Assembly (NCBI RefSeq): GCF_014397785.1
Contig: NZ_VZQQ01000033.1
Span: forward strand, 1-64,000
DNA length: 64,000 bases
DNA from: Paraburkholderia podalyriae
GTDB taxonomy: Bacteria > Pseudomonadota > Gammaproteobacteria > Burkholderiales > Burkholderiaceae
Reading direction: 5' to 3'
The notes beneath the pieces are model-generated. The model searched no databases and had not been told where the DNA came from. It saw only the letters and a list, made by a program, of their open reading frames with translations. Of this stretch, positions 16,141 to 24,180 are shown piece after piece. A program made the translations under genes and the position numbers. Each line of letters starts with the position of its first letter. The stretch's first letter is position 1.

Positions 16141-16393
16141 GTTTGCTACCATTTTTTCGACTGCGCGACGCCTTGCGTCGCCGAACCGATTGCCTTGCCT
16201 CGTTTCTACAATGGCAGGAGATATGGCTACAACTCCAGCTGTCCCTATGAGGGAGCGACTTAGCTTAATCGTGGAGATGTCAGAGGACCCGCTCACTCAA
16301 AGTGGCTTGCTTAAATCACGTTCTGATCCATGAATCGAGTCGAAGGGCCACGGTCGACCTATCGCGCCATTCGACCGGGTGGCAAGTGGATTT
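16141..16393. other. Intergenic stretch without a recognisable gene
   Basis: The only open frame is a 40-codon plus-strand one starting ATG 16211 (MAGDMATTPAVPMRERL). It has a weak GGAG-like context and no family I recognise. The rest is probably debris of the transposon that carried the resolvase. Confidence 0.4.
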
Positions 16394-16428
16394 TTTGAAG
16401 TACAGCGGGAATATTTGAAGTACAGCGG
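16394..16428 (+). repeat. 15-bp direct repeat upstream of the TIGR03118 gene
   Basis: TTTGAAGTACAGCGG occurs at 16394-16408 and again, exactly, at 16414-16428, a 20-base period or two helical turns. The position, about 65-95 bases before the ATG at 16491, fits a pair of regulator-binding sites. Confidence 0.6.
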
Positions 16429-16490
16429 TCGTTTAGTCTCCTCTGGCGCCAACTCAAGCATCTTTTCACCGGTAGCTAAGGAGAGTAGTC

Positions 16491-17669
16491 ATGTCTCAGG
16501 TCTCGTGGGGTCTCAAAGCGGCGGCCGTGGTCGTCCTCGCCGCCGGTTTCACAATCGGGCATGCCGCTGACGATGATACATACGTTGTCACACCACTCGT
16601 GTCCAACGTGGCAGGCGCTGCACCGAAGCCCGACCCGGTACTACAGAACGCCTGGGGTATTGCCTTTAGTCCGGCAGCCAGTCCCTTCTGGGTCAACGAC
16701 AATGCCACAGGCTGCTCCACGCTGTATGACGGCGAGGGGGCAAAGTTGCCGCTGCAGGTCTCCATCCCGCTGCCAGGCAATGTCATACCGAAAAGCGCCT
16801 GTAGTCCCGTCCTTCCCAACAATGCACATAAAACCGCGCCTGCGGCGCCGACCGGAATCGTGTGGAATCCCTCATCGGCATTTCTCGTGCCCGGTACCAA
16901 TATCCCGGCCGCATTCATTTTCGCGACTGAGGACGGCACGATTTCCGCCTGGGCCGGTGGGTTAAATCCGCCTGACCACGCCGTGATCGCGGCCGATAAC
17001 TCATCCTCTCCCTCCGCCGCCAATGGGGCCGTCTACAAAGGTCTCGTCTTCGGTGTGAACGCGAAAGGCGGATTCCTCTTTGCGACGAACTTCCGCTCGG
17101 GGCGGATCGATGTATTCGGGGCGAGCGGCGCGAATGGCCTGTTCACGCCCGCGACGACGGACGGCGGCTTTACCGACCGACACATCCCGGCCGGCTACGC
17201 GCCGTTTGGCATTGCGAACATCGACGGCGACCTTTTTGTCACCTATGCGAAGCAGAACGATGAGAAGCACGACGATGTTGCAGGCAATGGTCATGGATTC
17301 GTCGATGTATTCGATACAGACGGTCACCTGCTGCACCGCTTCGCCAGCCGAGGGCCGCTCAACTCACCATGGGGAATCATGCGCGCATCGTTTGCATTCG
17401 GCCGCTTCAGCGGCAAAATCCTTATTGGCAACTTTGGCGATGGGCGAATCAATGTCTTCAACGATGATGGCACGTTCGTCGATCAGCTGGAGGATGCGAA
17501 CGGCAATCCACTGGCTATCGACGGCTTGTGGACTCTGACGCTCGGTGGCGGTCGCAACTCGAGCCCGGACACGGTGTACTTCTCGGCAGGTCCAAACAAG
17601 GAGGTCAATGGACTTTTCGGTACCATAGCTCCAACAAGCGCCTCCAAGGCACATGAGCACAGGGAATAG
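16491..17669 (+). CDS. TIGR03118 family exported protein
   Basis: The 392-residue protein has a signal peptide (cleavage near IGHAADDD) and the motifs of the uncharacterised TIGR03118 family: TPLVSNVAGAAPKPDPVLQN, NAWGIAFSPASPFWVNDN-like text, FIFATEDGTISAWAGG, FATNFRSGRIDVFG, and FGDGRINVFNDDGTFVDQL. The repeats suggest a beta-propeller or NHL-like fold in the periplasm; no activity is known. AAGGAG lies 8 bases before the ATG. It stands alone, with a direct repeat upstream and a stem-loop downstream. Confidence 0.85.
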   Translation: MSQVSWGLKAAAVVVLAAGFTIGHAADDDTYVVTPLVSNVAGAAPKPDPVLQNAWGIAFSPAASPFWVNDNATGCSTLYDGEGAKLPLQVSIPLPGNVIPKSACSPVLPNNAHKTAPAAPTGIVWNPSSAFLVPGTNIPAAFIFATEDGTISAWAGGLNPPDHAVIAADNSSSPSAANGAVYKGLVFGVNAKGGFLFATNFRSGRIDVFGASGANGLFTPATTDGGFTDRHIPAGYAPFGIANIDGDLFVTYAKQNDEKHDDVAGNGHGFVDVFDTDGHLLHRFASRGPLNSPWGIMRASFAFGRFSGKILIGNFGDGRINVFNDDGTFVDQLEDANGNPLAIDGLWTLTLGGGRNSSPDTVYFSAGPNKEVNGLFGTIAPTSASKAHEHRE

Positions 17670-17689
17670 CCGGCAGTCGCGCGGGGCTT

Positions 17690-17728
17690 CCTGACGGTGA
17701 GGTAAATGCTCACCTTGTCCGCGTCAGG
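17690..17728. terminator. Stem-loop downstream of the TIGR03118 gene
   Basis: CCTGACG (17690-17696) pairs with CGTCAGG (17722-17728), and GTGAG (17697-17701) with CTCAC (17709-17713). It starts 21 bases after the stop codon. No T-run follows, so it may stabilise the 3' end rather than act as a classical terminator. Confidence 0.4.
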
Positions 17729-17831
17729 GCACCTGCAGCCCCATCGCGGTGCACCCTCGCCACTTCCTGACGGTGACGAGGTCCCGGGGACTGACTACCG
17801 GGAAAAACTGGCCGGCGTGTTGGCACAACGC

Positions 17832-17868
17832 GCCAATCCGCCAATCCGCCAATCCGCCAATCCGCCGA
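17832..17868. repeat. 8-bp tandem repeat (AATCCGCC, four units)
   Basis: The unit CCAATCCG/AATCCGCC repeats four times without interruption, with a fifth degenerate unit (GATCGGGCG) after it. It lies in a 430-base stretch with no gene. The copy number is likely to vary by slippage. There is no spacer structure, so it is not a CRISPR. Confidence 0.8.
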
Positions 17869-18101
17869 TCGGGCGATGAACGGTCGCGCCGCCAGAGGTT
17901 CTGCCTCTCCCGCTCCAGCGCGACCCGGTGCTGAGGCAAAGTGGGACATGCGCGTTGCACAAACGGTGGACAAGTGGGCACCGCCAGGCCGCCCAGCGAT
18001 GGCTACGCGGCCCGGCTCAATGCGGTGACGAGACCTCGGGCTCGATCCACGCGATCGTTCAGCTGAGATGCAACCGCCAGCGGACACGCCTGTTGCCCTC
18101 A

Positions 18102-18518
18102 TCAACGCGCTACGACCAGCGATGCATGCATCCCCATCTCATAGTGCCCATGGCGATTGCAGATCAGCACGTAATGTCCAGGTGCGAGCTTCACCGACAG
18201 GCGCTTGCTCGCACCCTGCTTCACGTCTTCCACCTCGCCCATCTTCTTGAACTTGCTTTCCGTGACCTGACCTTTGTGGATGGGTAGATGCGAGTCGTCC
18301 GTGTCGGTCTTCAGCACCACGAGTTCATGTTCGGTTTTGCCGTTCGCCACGTTGCTCACGTCGAACGTGATGCGCCCTGCTTTTGCGCTTCCGGGATCAA
18401 GTTGAATCGTAGTGTCAGTCAGCTTCACCTGTATCGTTTCGTCCGCGTGACTGCCTAGCGGAGCAACGCCGAGCACAACCGCGCTCAGCACGAACGCAGC
18501 ATGGTATCTGTCGGTCAT
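18102..18518 (-). CDS. Exported cupredoxin-like protein
   Basis: The 138-residue product has a signal peptide (cleavage near GSHADE) and a cupredoxin fold. Likely copper ligands are His64 (KTEHELVV), Cys120 and His125 with Met128 or Met130 in LICNRHGHYEMGMHASL. It is probably a periplasmic copper-binding or electron-transfer protein of the sulfocyanin/plastocyanin type. AGGAG precedes the ATG at 18516-18518. It is the intact counterpart of the dead copy at 3045-3428. No metal-transport gene is next to it. Confidence 0.82.
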   Translation of the reverse strand: MTDRYHAAFVLSAVVLGVAPLGSHADETIQVKLTDTTIQLDPGSAKAGRITFDVSNVANGKTEHELVVLKTDTDDSHLPIHKGQVTESKFKKMGEVEDVKQGASKRLSVKLAPGHYVLICNRHGHYEMGMHASLVVAR

Positions 18519-19036
18519 GATGTTTCTCCTTGAACGGTCCACGTTGCCGCAGGACGTGCCCGGGCACAGTGTCGGGGACATCGGCGCCGAGCGCCTCCGC
18601 GTCAGGTGTTCTCTCGATAGTGAGTAGACTTAAGCAAGCAGCTCGCCGAAATGCATGGGTAGGAACCGGCACCGCACGCATGGCCTGTCCATACCGGTGC
18701 TTCGTGGCGGGGACAGCTCGACATTCACGCAATGGCGCCAACAGGCTCGACTGGATCGCAGATCGAAAACCCGTGAACACCATTGCACTTCGACTCCGCT
18801 ACAAGAACGCGGGGGAACTTCGAAATATTCCACGGAATGCCGGAGACGGCTCTGGGAACGGAGCCTCGCGATCGCGAACGCGCGGGATTCGCATCGCCGC
18901 ACACGTCGGCTCATCGTGAGCGCTGCGGTGCTCCGCCATCGCACCGCGCGAGGGTCAAGCGAGTTGGCGAAGCTCGCGGCGAAGAATCCTTTCTGCAGTC
19001 GATTTTGGCGCGTGTGGTGGAGCCCCCTGCGTCACA
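18519..19036. other. Intergenic stretch without a recognisable gene
   Basis: Several short frames are open on both strands (up to about 130 codons), but none has both a start with a ribosome site and a family signature. The stretch ends at the target duplication of the IS3-family element. Confidence 0.4.
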
Positions 19037-19086
19037 CTAGATGTCGCCTCTGAATTTTCTTGATTTGAAGAACTCAGAGGTGCAGG

Positions 19087-19587
19087 TTGAATGCCAAACA
19101 GACGTATTCTGTCGAATTCAGGGAGCAGGCGCTGGCAAAGGTCCTGCAACGAGGCAACCGGTCCGTAGGAACGGTTGCCTCGGAACTGAACATGAACGTA
19201 TTAACCTTGAGGAAGTGGATCCGCGTGTCTAACGCCGCAAACCGCAACCAGGGGCCAATCGATGCACGGCGCCCGGAAGACTGGTCTTTGGAAGAGCGCC
19301 TGCTGGCCTTGCAGCAGAGCCATGGACTGAGCGACGAGGCGCTGAACGCGTGGTGCCGCGAACGGGGCCTGTTTGCCCATCATCTGGACCAGTGGCGCGC
19401 CCAGTTCTGCTCGGCCAGCACCGCGAGCAGCGCACGTGCAAACGCTCCAGAGATGCGCGAGCTGAAACAGGCCAACGCGCAACTGCAGCGCGAACTCAAA
19501 CGCAAGGAAAAGGCTTTAGCGGAGGCCGCTGCGTTGCTGGTACTTTCAAAAAAGTATCAGGCGCTGTTCGGGGACGAGGACGAATGA
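19087..19587 (+). CDS. IS3-family OrfA (transposase DNA-binding subunit)
   Basis: The 166-residue product has an N-terminal helix-turn-helix (YSVEFREQALAKVL, GTVASELNMNVLTLRKWIR), a middle segment with WSLEERLLALQQSHGL and a C-terminal coiled coil (MRELKQANAQLQRELKRKEK). The start appears to be TTG 19087-19089 behind a GAGG-like site; no in-frame ATG exists there. It ends in ATGA, overlapping the orfB start. Confidence 0.8.
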   Translation: MNAKQTYSVEFREQALAKVLQRGNRSVGTVASELNMNVLTLRKWIRVSNAANRNQGPIDARRPEDWSLEERLLALQQSHGLSDEALNAWCRERGLFAHHLDQWRAQFCSASTASSARANAPEMRELKQANAQLQRELKRKEKALAEAAALLVLSKKYQALFGDEDE

Positions 19588-20664
19588 CCTCCCTTGAAGA
19601 GCGCGCGACATTGCGGGAGCTGATCGGTGAGGCGACTACAGCCGGGGCTCGTCAGGCACGCGCGTGTGCCATGCTGGGGTTAAGCGCGCGCGCACCGTGC
19701 AGCGCTGGCAAGGCGGCGGTCCTGACGCGGTGGATGGGCGCACCTTGCGCCGCCATGAACCCGCCCACAAGCTGTCTGCAGAGGAACGCGCCGAACTGCT
19801 GGCGGTGGCCAACTCAGCCGAATTCGCTCATCTGCCGCCGAGCCAGATCGTGCCACGCCTGGCCGACCAGCAACGCTACATCGCGTCGGAATCGACGTTT
19901 TACCGGGTACTGCGCGAAGAGAAACAGCTCGCCCACCGGCGCAGTGAACGACCGGCCCGCGCCTGCAGCAAGCCACGCGCGGTATGTGCCGATGCACCCA
20001 ATCAGCTGTTCAGCTGGGACATCACCTACTTGCCGACGACGGTTCGTGGGCAGTATTTCTATCTCTATCTGTTCATGGACGTGTTCAGTCGGATGGTCGT
20101 TGGCTGGCAGGTCTATGCCGAAGAGAGCAGCACCCAGGCCAGCGAGCTCCTGAAGGACCTGTGTGCGCGTGAAGCGATCAAACCGGGTCAGGTGATCCTG
20201 CATTCGGATAACGGCGGCCCGATGAAGGGCGCCACGATGCTCGCCACTCTGCAGGCTCTGGGTGTCATACCGTCATTGAGTCGACCGGGCGTGAGCAACG
20301 ACAACCCGTTCTCGGAGTCGTTGTTCAAACACTGAAGTATCGGCCAGCCTATCCTCTGCAGGGCGTTCGACACTCTATTTGCCGCGCGCGCCTGGGTCAC
20401 CGGGTTGGTGCGCTGGTATAACCACGAACATCGTCAAAGCGCGATCCGCTTCGTCACGCCGGCCCAGCGGCACGCCAACCTCGACCAGCAGATTCTGGAT
20501 CGTCGCGCGACGCTCTACGAAGCAGCAAAGCAGCGCAACCCGCTACGTTGGAAAGGCCCCACGAGAAACTGGAAGCGCGTACACACGGTCCATCTGAATC
20601 CCGATCAGACAGATAAATTCGAACCCATCAAACGCGACCACCGACAGGAGCAAAAAGCCGCCTG
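19584..20664 (+). pseudogene. IS3-family OrfB transposase, multiply frameshifted
   Basis: Reading begins MTSLEERATLRELIGEA in the frame of ATG 19584. A 2-base insertion near 19687 (repeated GCGC) shifts it, and the core continues in another frame with the DDE catalytic residues (FSWDITYLPTT, ILHSDNGGPMKG). Near 20329 a missing A converts SLFKTLKYRP into a stop (SLFKH stop), and an extra G near 20361 restores the frame for WVTGLVRWYNHEHRQSAIRF to the end. Three indels make it non-functional. Confidence 0.85.
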
Positions 20665-20734
20665 AATTTTATCGTTGAGGCGACATCTAGCGTGAAATTT
20701 ACCGTGCGGCGTTCCAAGGAACCGGGAGCGCCGC

Positions 20735-21001
20735 ATGAAAACCCACACTTTTACATATGTTGCCTGCACTTGTGGCCATAGGGGGTCGATAGTCCAAACC
20801 TACGATCCGACGCCGCCCGCGGGCTGGTATCACGCATGGTTGCGCGATCTGTCGAGTGGCGGCGCTTACGAGGGGATTGACGAGCTTTTCGCGGAGAATC
20901 GTCCTTCCTGTCCAGAATGCGGGCGCAGTCTCACGCCTCAGGATGTTGTTGGGCACAGCGAACTGAACGAAGACGCTCAATTGAAGCTTGCCCCTCGTTG
21001 A
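20735..21001 (+). CDS. Small zinc-ribbon-like protein of unknown function
   Basis: The 88-residue product has two cysteine pairs, CTCGHRG near residue 11 and CPECGRS near residue 60, the spacing of a zinc ribbon, with an aromatic middle (GWYHAWLRDL). GGGAG lies 8 bases before the ATG. I do not recognise a named family. It sits 45 bases after the right end of the IS3-family element, so its original promoter may have been displaced. A GCGGCC/GGCCGC stem follows at 21020-21038. Confidence 0.65.
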   Translation: MKTHTFTYVACTCGHRGSIVQTYDPTPPAGWYHAWLRDLSSGGAYEGIDELFAENRPSCPECGRSLTPQDVVGHSELNEDAQLKLAPR

Positions 21002-21169
21002 GGTGTTGCCGCCACCCCCGCGGCCCTCGGAAGGCCGCCGGCGCGCAAATGAATCGTTGCCAATTTTGCGTTACGCGATTGCTCGCAGACGACCCGAATC
21101 GGCCAGTCAACTAAACGTACTTCCGAGGTCTGGTATTGGCAGTACAGGAGCCACTCGTCAAAATGTCTG

Positions 21170-22078
21170 TCACCCCATATCGCCGAAACGCAATTGCGTT
21201 TTGAGGTAGTTCAGAAAAGCTTGCAGCTTGGGCGACGGAACCCGTTCTCCCGGGAACAGTGCGTTCAAATCCTGCGGTGGACCTATCCATTCGGGCAGCA
21301 CTCTCAGTAAGCGCCCTGCCTCGACTTCGGGAGCCACGCTGGCATCCATAGCCAGCAACAAGCCTTTGCCGGCGCGAACGGCGTCAAGAATAAGTGCGGG
21401 GTCACTGGCGACGATCACCGGTCCCAGCGAATAGTGCGTCGCCTTCCGTCCCAGCTTGCGCAGAGGCCAGGTGTAACCGCTGTCGCTGCGGGCCTGATGA
21501 AGTGCGAGCGTAGGATGGAGCCGGAGTTCGTTGGGAACGGCTGGCGAGCCGTGCCGTTCGACATATGCGGGACTCGCATAGACCGACGTCGAAAAGGTCC
21601 CAAGCCGCCGTGCCACAAGACTGGAATCGGGAAGGACTCCAAGACGCAGAGCGACGTCCACTTCGTCATCGAAAAGATCTAATGGCACATGCGTCGCCAG
21701 AATATCGAGCCGCACATCGGGATAGCGCGAGCAGAATCCGGCAATCAAAGGCGCGATCCACGTGACGCCGAACGAAAACGGCAGCGTGACGCGCAGCCAG
21801 CCTGCGGGCGCGCCGCGAATGCGCTGCACAGCGTTCTCCGCGTCATCAAGCTGTTTGCAGATACCGCGGCAGTGCTCGAAGTAAGCCGTACCCGCTTCGG
21901 TCAGGCGAAGTTTGCGCGTGGTCCGGTGCAACAGTCGCGAACCGAGGTGCGCCTCGAGTTCCCGTACTCGCCGGCTAACCGTCGTCTTGGGAATCTGCAA
22001 CGCGATCGCTGCCGCAGTAAAGCTGCCCGATTGCACGACGCGAAGAAAGACGAGCGTGTCGTTGAGATCCCTGGTCAT
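21170..22078 (-). CDS. LysR-family transcriptional regulator
   Basis: The 302-residue protein has an N-terminal winged helix-turn-helix (TLVFLRVVQSGSFTAAAIAL, PKTTVSRRVRELEAHLGSRL) and a periplasmic-binding-like effector domain (about 90-290). It is divergent from the amidase gene with about 150 bases between the starts, the usual arrangement for a LysR protein controlling its neighbour. The start at 22076-22078 places the helix-turn-helix at the usual distance; an in-frame ATG 16 codons upstream is possible. The inducer is probably an amide or its precursor, by context. Confidence 0.9.
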   Translation of the reverse strand: MTRDLNDTLVFLRVVQSGSFTAAAIALQIPKTTVSRRVRELEAHLGSRLLHRTTRKLRLTEAGTAYFEHCRGICKQLDDAENAVQRIRGAPAGWLRVTLPFSFGVTWIAPLIAGFCSRYPDVRLDILATHVPLDLFDDEVDVALRLGVLPDSSLVARRLGTFSTSVYASPAYVERHGSPAVPNELRLHPTLALHQARSDSGYTWPLRKLGRKATHYSLGPVIVASDPALILDAVRAGKGLLLAMDASVAPEVEAGRLLRVLPEWIGPPQDLNALFPGERVPSPKLQAFLNYLKTQLRFGDMG

Positions 22079-22224
22079 CGACGCATATATCCCGGCTGAG
22101 CGTTGTGGATGACTTGAGCCTAGCATAGAGATTGTGCCGCCGATGGTTTAATCCTTCCCGGCAACCCGGGCTAATCGCCAGCACCCTCCTGCAATATCTT
22201 GTCGCCTTCAACCAGGAGGCGCAT

Positions 22225-23679
22225 ATGAATCTCAGCGAATACACAAGTCACGATGCAATTGGGCTCGCAAAACGCGTGTCAGACCGCGAAGTTACGCCTG
22301 CGGAGCTTGCCGAGCTCGCCCGTTCGGCGATCGAAGCAGTCAATCCGGCGATCAACGCAGTTATCGAACACTGGCCGGCCAGCGAAAGCGGAGGCTACCC
22401 GGACCACTGCACTGGTCCGCTCGCTGGCGTACCGTTTCTGATCAAGGATCTCGCGGTTGCGATGAGTGGTAAGCGGCTGGAGCTTGGGAGCCGGCTCTCC
22501 AGCGGCGTCGTCGCCCCGGCCGATTCATGGCTCATGTCGCGGTTCCGCGCAGCCGGACTCGTCACGATTGGCCGCACGACTACGCCCGAAATGGCGTTCA
22601 GCACGACCACTGAATCCACGCTCCAGGGCGCGACGCGCAATCCCTGGCAGCCGGATTCGAGCGCCGGCGGTTCTAGCGGCGGAGCCGCAGCTGCAGTCGC
22701 AGCCGGCGCCGTCCCGCTCGCGCATGCCACCGATGCAGCCGGCTCTATCCGGGTGCCGGCAAGCTTCAACGGCTTGTTCGGACTCAAGCCGACGCGAGGG
22801 CGCAGTTCGAACGGGCCCGCCCTCGACGAAGTCTTTGCAGGCTTCGGCGTGCAACTTGGCGTGAGCCGGAGCGTGCGGGACAGCGCCGCGCTACTCGATG
22901 CGATCCAGGGGCACGCGATCGGCGAGCCTTACCTCACCGCCGCGCCAGAGCACAGCTTCCTGTCGCAGGTCGCCCGCGAACCAGGCAAACTCAGGATCGG
23001 CATGATGACCGATCCGTGGAGCGCGGATCGAACCGACCCAGCAATCGCGGCAGCGGCGGCATCGACGGCGCGGCTCCTGGAGGACCTCGGTCACACGGTT
23101 TACGAAGTGCGGCCGTCCCTTGGCGTGTCGTGGGACGCGTTCGTGCGGATGAATGCGACGATCTGGACGGCGACGCTGGTCGACTGGATCGAAGGCCTGG
23201 CTGCCGCGACCGGACGACCGATCGATGAGACGACGCTGGAGCACGCCACATTGGCCTGTTATCGCTATGGCAAGGAAGAGAAGGCGTCCGCATTCGCCGC
23301 CGCGCTGGCGATGCGCAACGTTGTGACGCGGGCTGTCGGGCATTGGTTCGAAGACTTCGATGTTCTGCTCACGCCAACGCTGCCGCAAATGCCACCGCGC
23401 ATTGGAGAATACGGCGAGGGCGCGGAATCGATGAACGGCCTCGAATGGACCCAGCGAGCATTCCAGCATTCGCCTCTAACCCCGCCGTTCAATGTCGCCG
23501 GTGTTCCCGCGATGTCAGTCCCGCTAGAAAGTCATCCCGGAACAGGTGTGCCCATCGGAATGCAATTCGCGGGAGCATTCGCGCGAGAAGATATATTGCT
23601 GCGACTCGGAGGGCAGCTCGAACGCGCACGGCCGTGGATCAATCGGCGGCCCGCAGTTTGGGCGGGGCATCAGGCGTAA
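22225..23679 (+). CDS. Amidase signature family enzyme
   Basis: The 484-residue enzyme carries the amidase signature with catalytic Lys74 (FLIKDLAVA), cis-Ser in SAGGSSGGAAAAVAAG (150-151) and nucleophile Ser174 (DAAGSIRVPAS). It hydrolyses an amide to acid and ammonia in the cytoplasm; the substrate cannot be read from sequence. AGGAGG lies 6 bases before the ATG. It is likely controlled by the divergent LysR protein and is followed by a terminator-like hairpin at 23704. Confidence 0.9.
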   Translation: MNLSEYTSHDAIGLAKRVSDREVTPAELAELARSAIEAVNPAINAVIEHWPASESGGYPDHCTGPLAGVPFLIKDLAVAMSGKRLELGSRLSSGVVAPADSWLMSRFRAAGLVTIGRTTTPEMAFSTTTESTLQGATRNPWQPDSSAGGSSGGAAAAVAAGAVPLAHATDAAGSIRVPASFNGLFGLKPTRGRSSNGPALDEVFAGFGVQLGVSRSVRDSAALLDAIQGHAIGEPYLTAAPEHSFLSQVAREPGKLRIGMMTDPWSADRTDPAIAAAAASTARLLEDLGHTVYEVRPSLGVSWDAFVRMNATIWTATLVDWIEGLAAATGRPIDETTLEHATLACYRYGKEEKASAFAAALAMRNVVTRAVGHWFEDFDVLLTPTLPQMPPRIGEYGEGAESMNGLEWTQRAFQHSPLTPPFNVAGVPAMSVPLESHPGTGVPIGMQFAGAFAREDILLRLGGQLERARPWINRRPAVWAGHQA

Positions 23680-23703
23680 CAGCAACGGGCCGCGTATTTC
23701 ATG

Positions 23704-23727
23704 CGGGCGGCTCGGTTCGCCCGTTTT
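23704..23727 (+). terminator. Rho-independent terminator after the amidase
   Basis: CGGGCG (23704-23709) and CGCCCG (23718-23723) form a 6-bp GC stem with an 8-base loop, followed by TTTT. It lies 25 bases after the amidase stop. Confidence 0.6.
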
Positions 23728-24156
23728 CCCCCGTTCTCACGCGACGGCACCAGCTTGGCGTCATCGGAGGACAAATGCCGATATCCGGGTGATGCCGCCA
23801 CTGAATGGCTTCATCAAGCAATAGCAAAACAGGCGGATGCGTCGCCGCGATCCCTTCGAATTCGGCAGCGCGAAGTAGCGAGGCAACTCGCCGCCTCGCT
23901 ATCTGGTCGGCGGCTTTCGAAAGCAAAGCGGCCGCTCGAACGTCCGGGAAGTTGTGACGACGATTGTCTTCTCATGGCCGAGAGGCGTCTGCGTCTCATT
24001 TCAGTTGAGTCCAGCCGCGAGACGGCGCCTTGACATTGGTCGGTGATAGGTACGATAGCCAGACAGATTGTCTTTTACCTGCTGCCCTACTGATGAACCG
24101 AGCGCCTGCCCTTCCCTTAGCCTCCGGACTACCCCTACTCCTTGACGGCGGCGTTT
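23728..24156. other. Gene-free stretch upstream of the recombinase-like gene
   Basis: Open frames here have no starts with ribosome sites and no recognisable motif. The only clear structure is the hairpin at 23876-23901. Confidence 0.4.
23876..23901. repeat. Perfect hairpin TAGCGAGGC/GCCTCGCTA
   Basis: A 9-bp perfect inverted repeat with an 8-base loop. Its arms are nearly identical to those of the hairpin at 24157-24178 (TAGCGAAGC/GCTTCGCTA). Each arm differs by one base and the change is compensated on the other side, so pairing is preserved. Confidence 0.7.
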
Positions 24157-24178
24157 TAGCGAAGCGAGAGCTTCGCTA
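24157..24178. promoter_or_regulatory. Perfect hairpin abutting the recombinase-like start codon
   Basis: TAGCGAAGC (24157-24165), loop GAGA, GCTTCGCTA (24170-24178). The stem ends two bases before ATG 24181. The GAGAG that would serve as the ribosome site lies in the loop and descending arm, so the hairpin could control translation; it could equally be a protein-binding or recombination site. Confidence 0.6.
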
Positions 24179-24180
24179 TC

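Larger units (their letters stand above)
19041..20686 (+). mobile_element. IS3-family insertion sequence with inactivated transposase
   Basis: The ends share the inverted repeat ATGTCGCCTC (19041-19050 and the complement of 20677-20686), and both sides carry CTAG (19037-19040, 20687-20690), a 4-bp target duplication. Inside are orfA and a DDE-type orfB in the IS3 arrangement. Frameshifts in orfB mean this copy cannot move by itself. Length is 1646 bp, a little longer than typical IS3 members. Confidence 0.85.

Noticed and set aside
17832..17868. Possible CRISPR
   Set aside because: Eight-base units without spacers; a simple tandem repeat.
18783..19040. 85-codon frame before the IS3 element
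   Set aside because: No ribosome site or recognisable motif; the frame ends by chance at the IS border.
23701..24033. 110-codon plus-strand frame
   Set aside because: Runs through the amidase terminator and a hairpin; composition is not protein-like.
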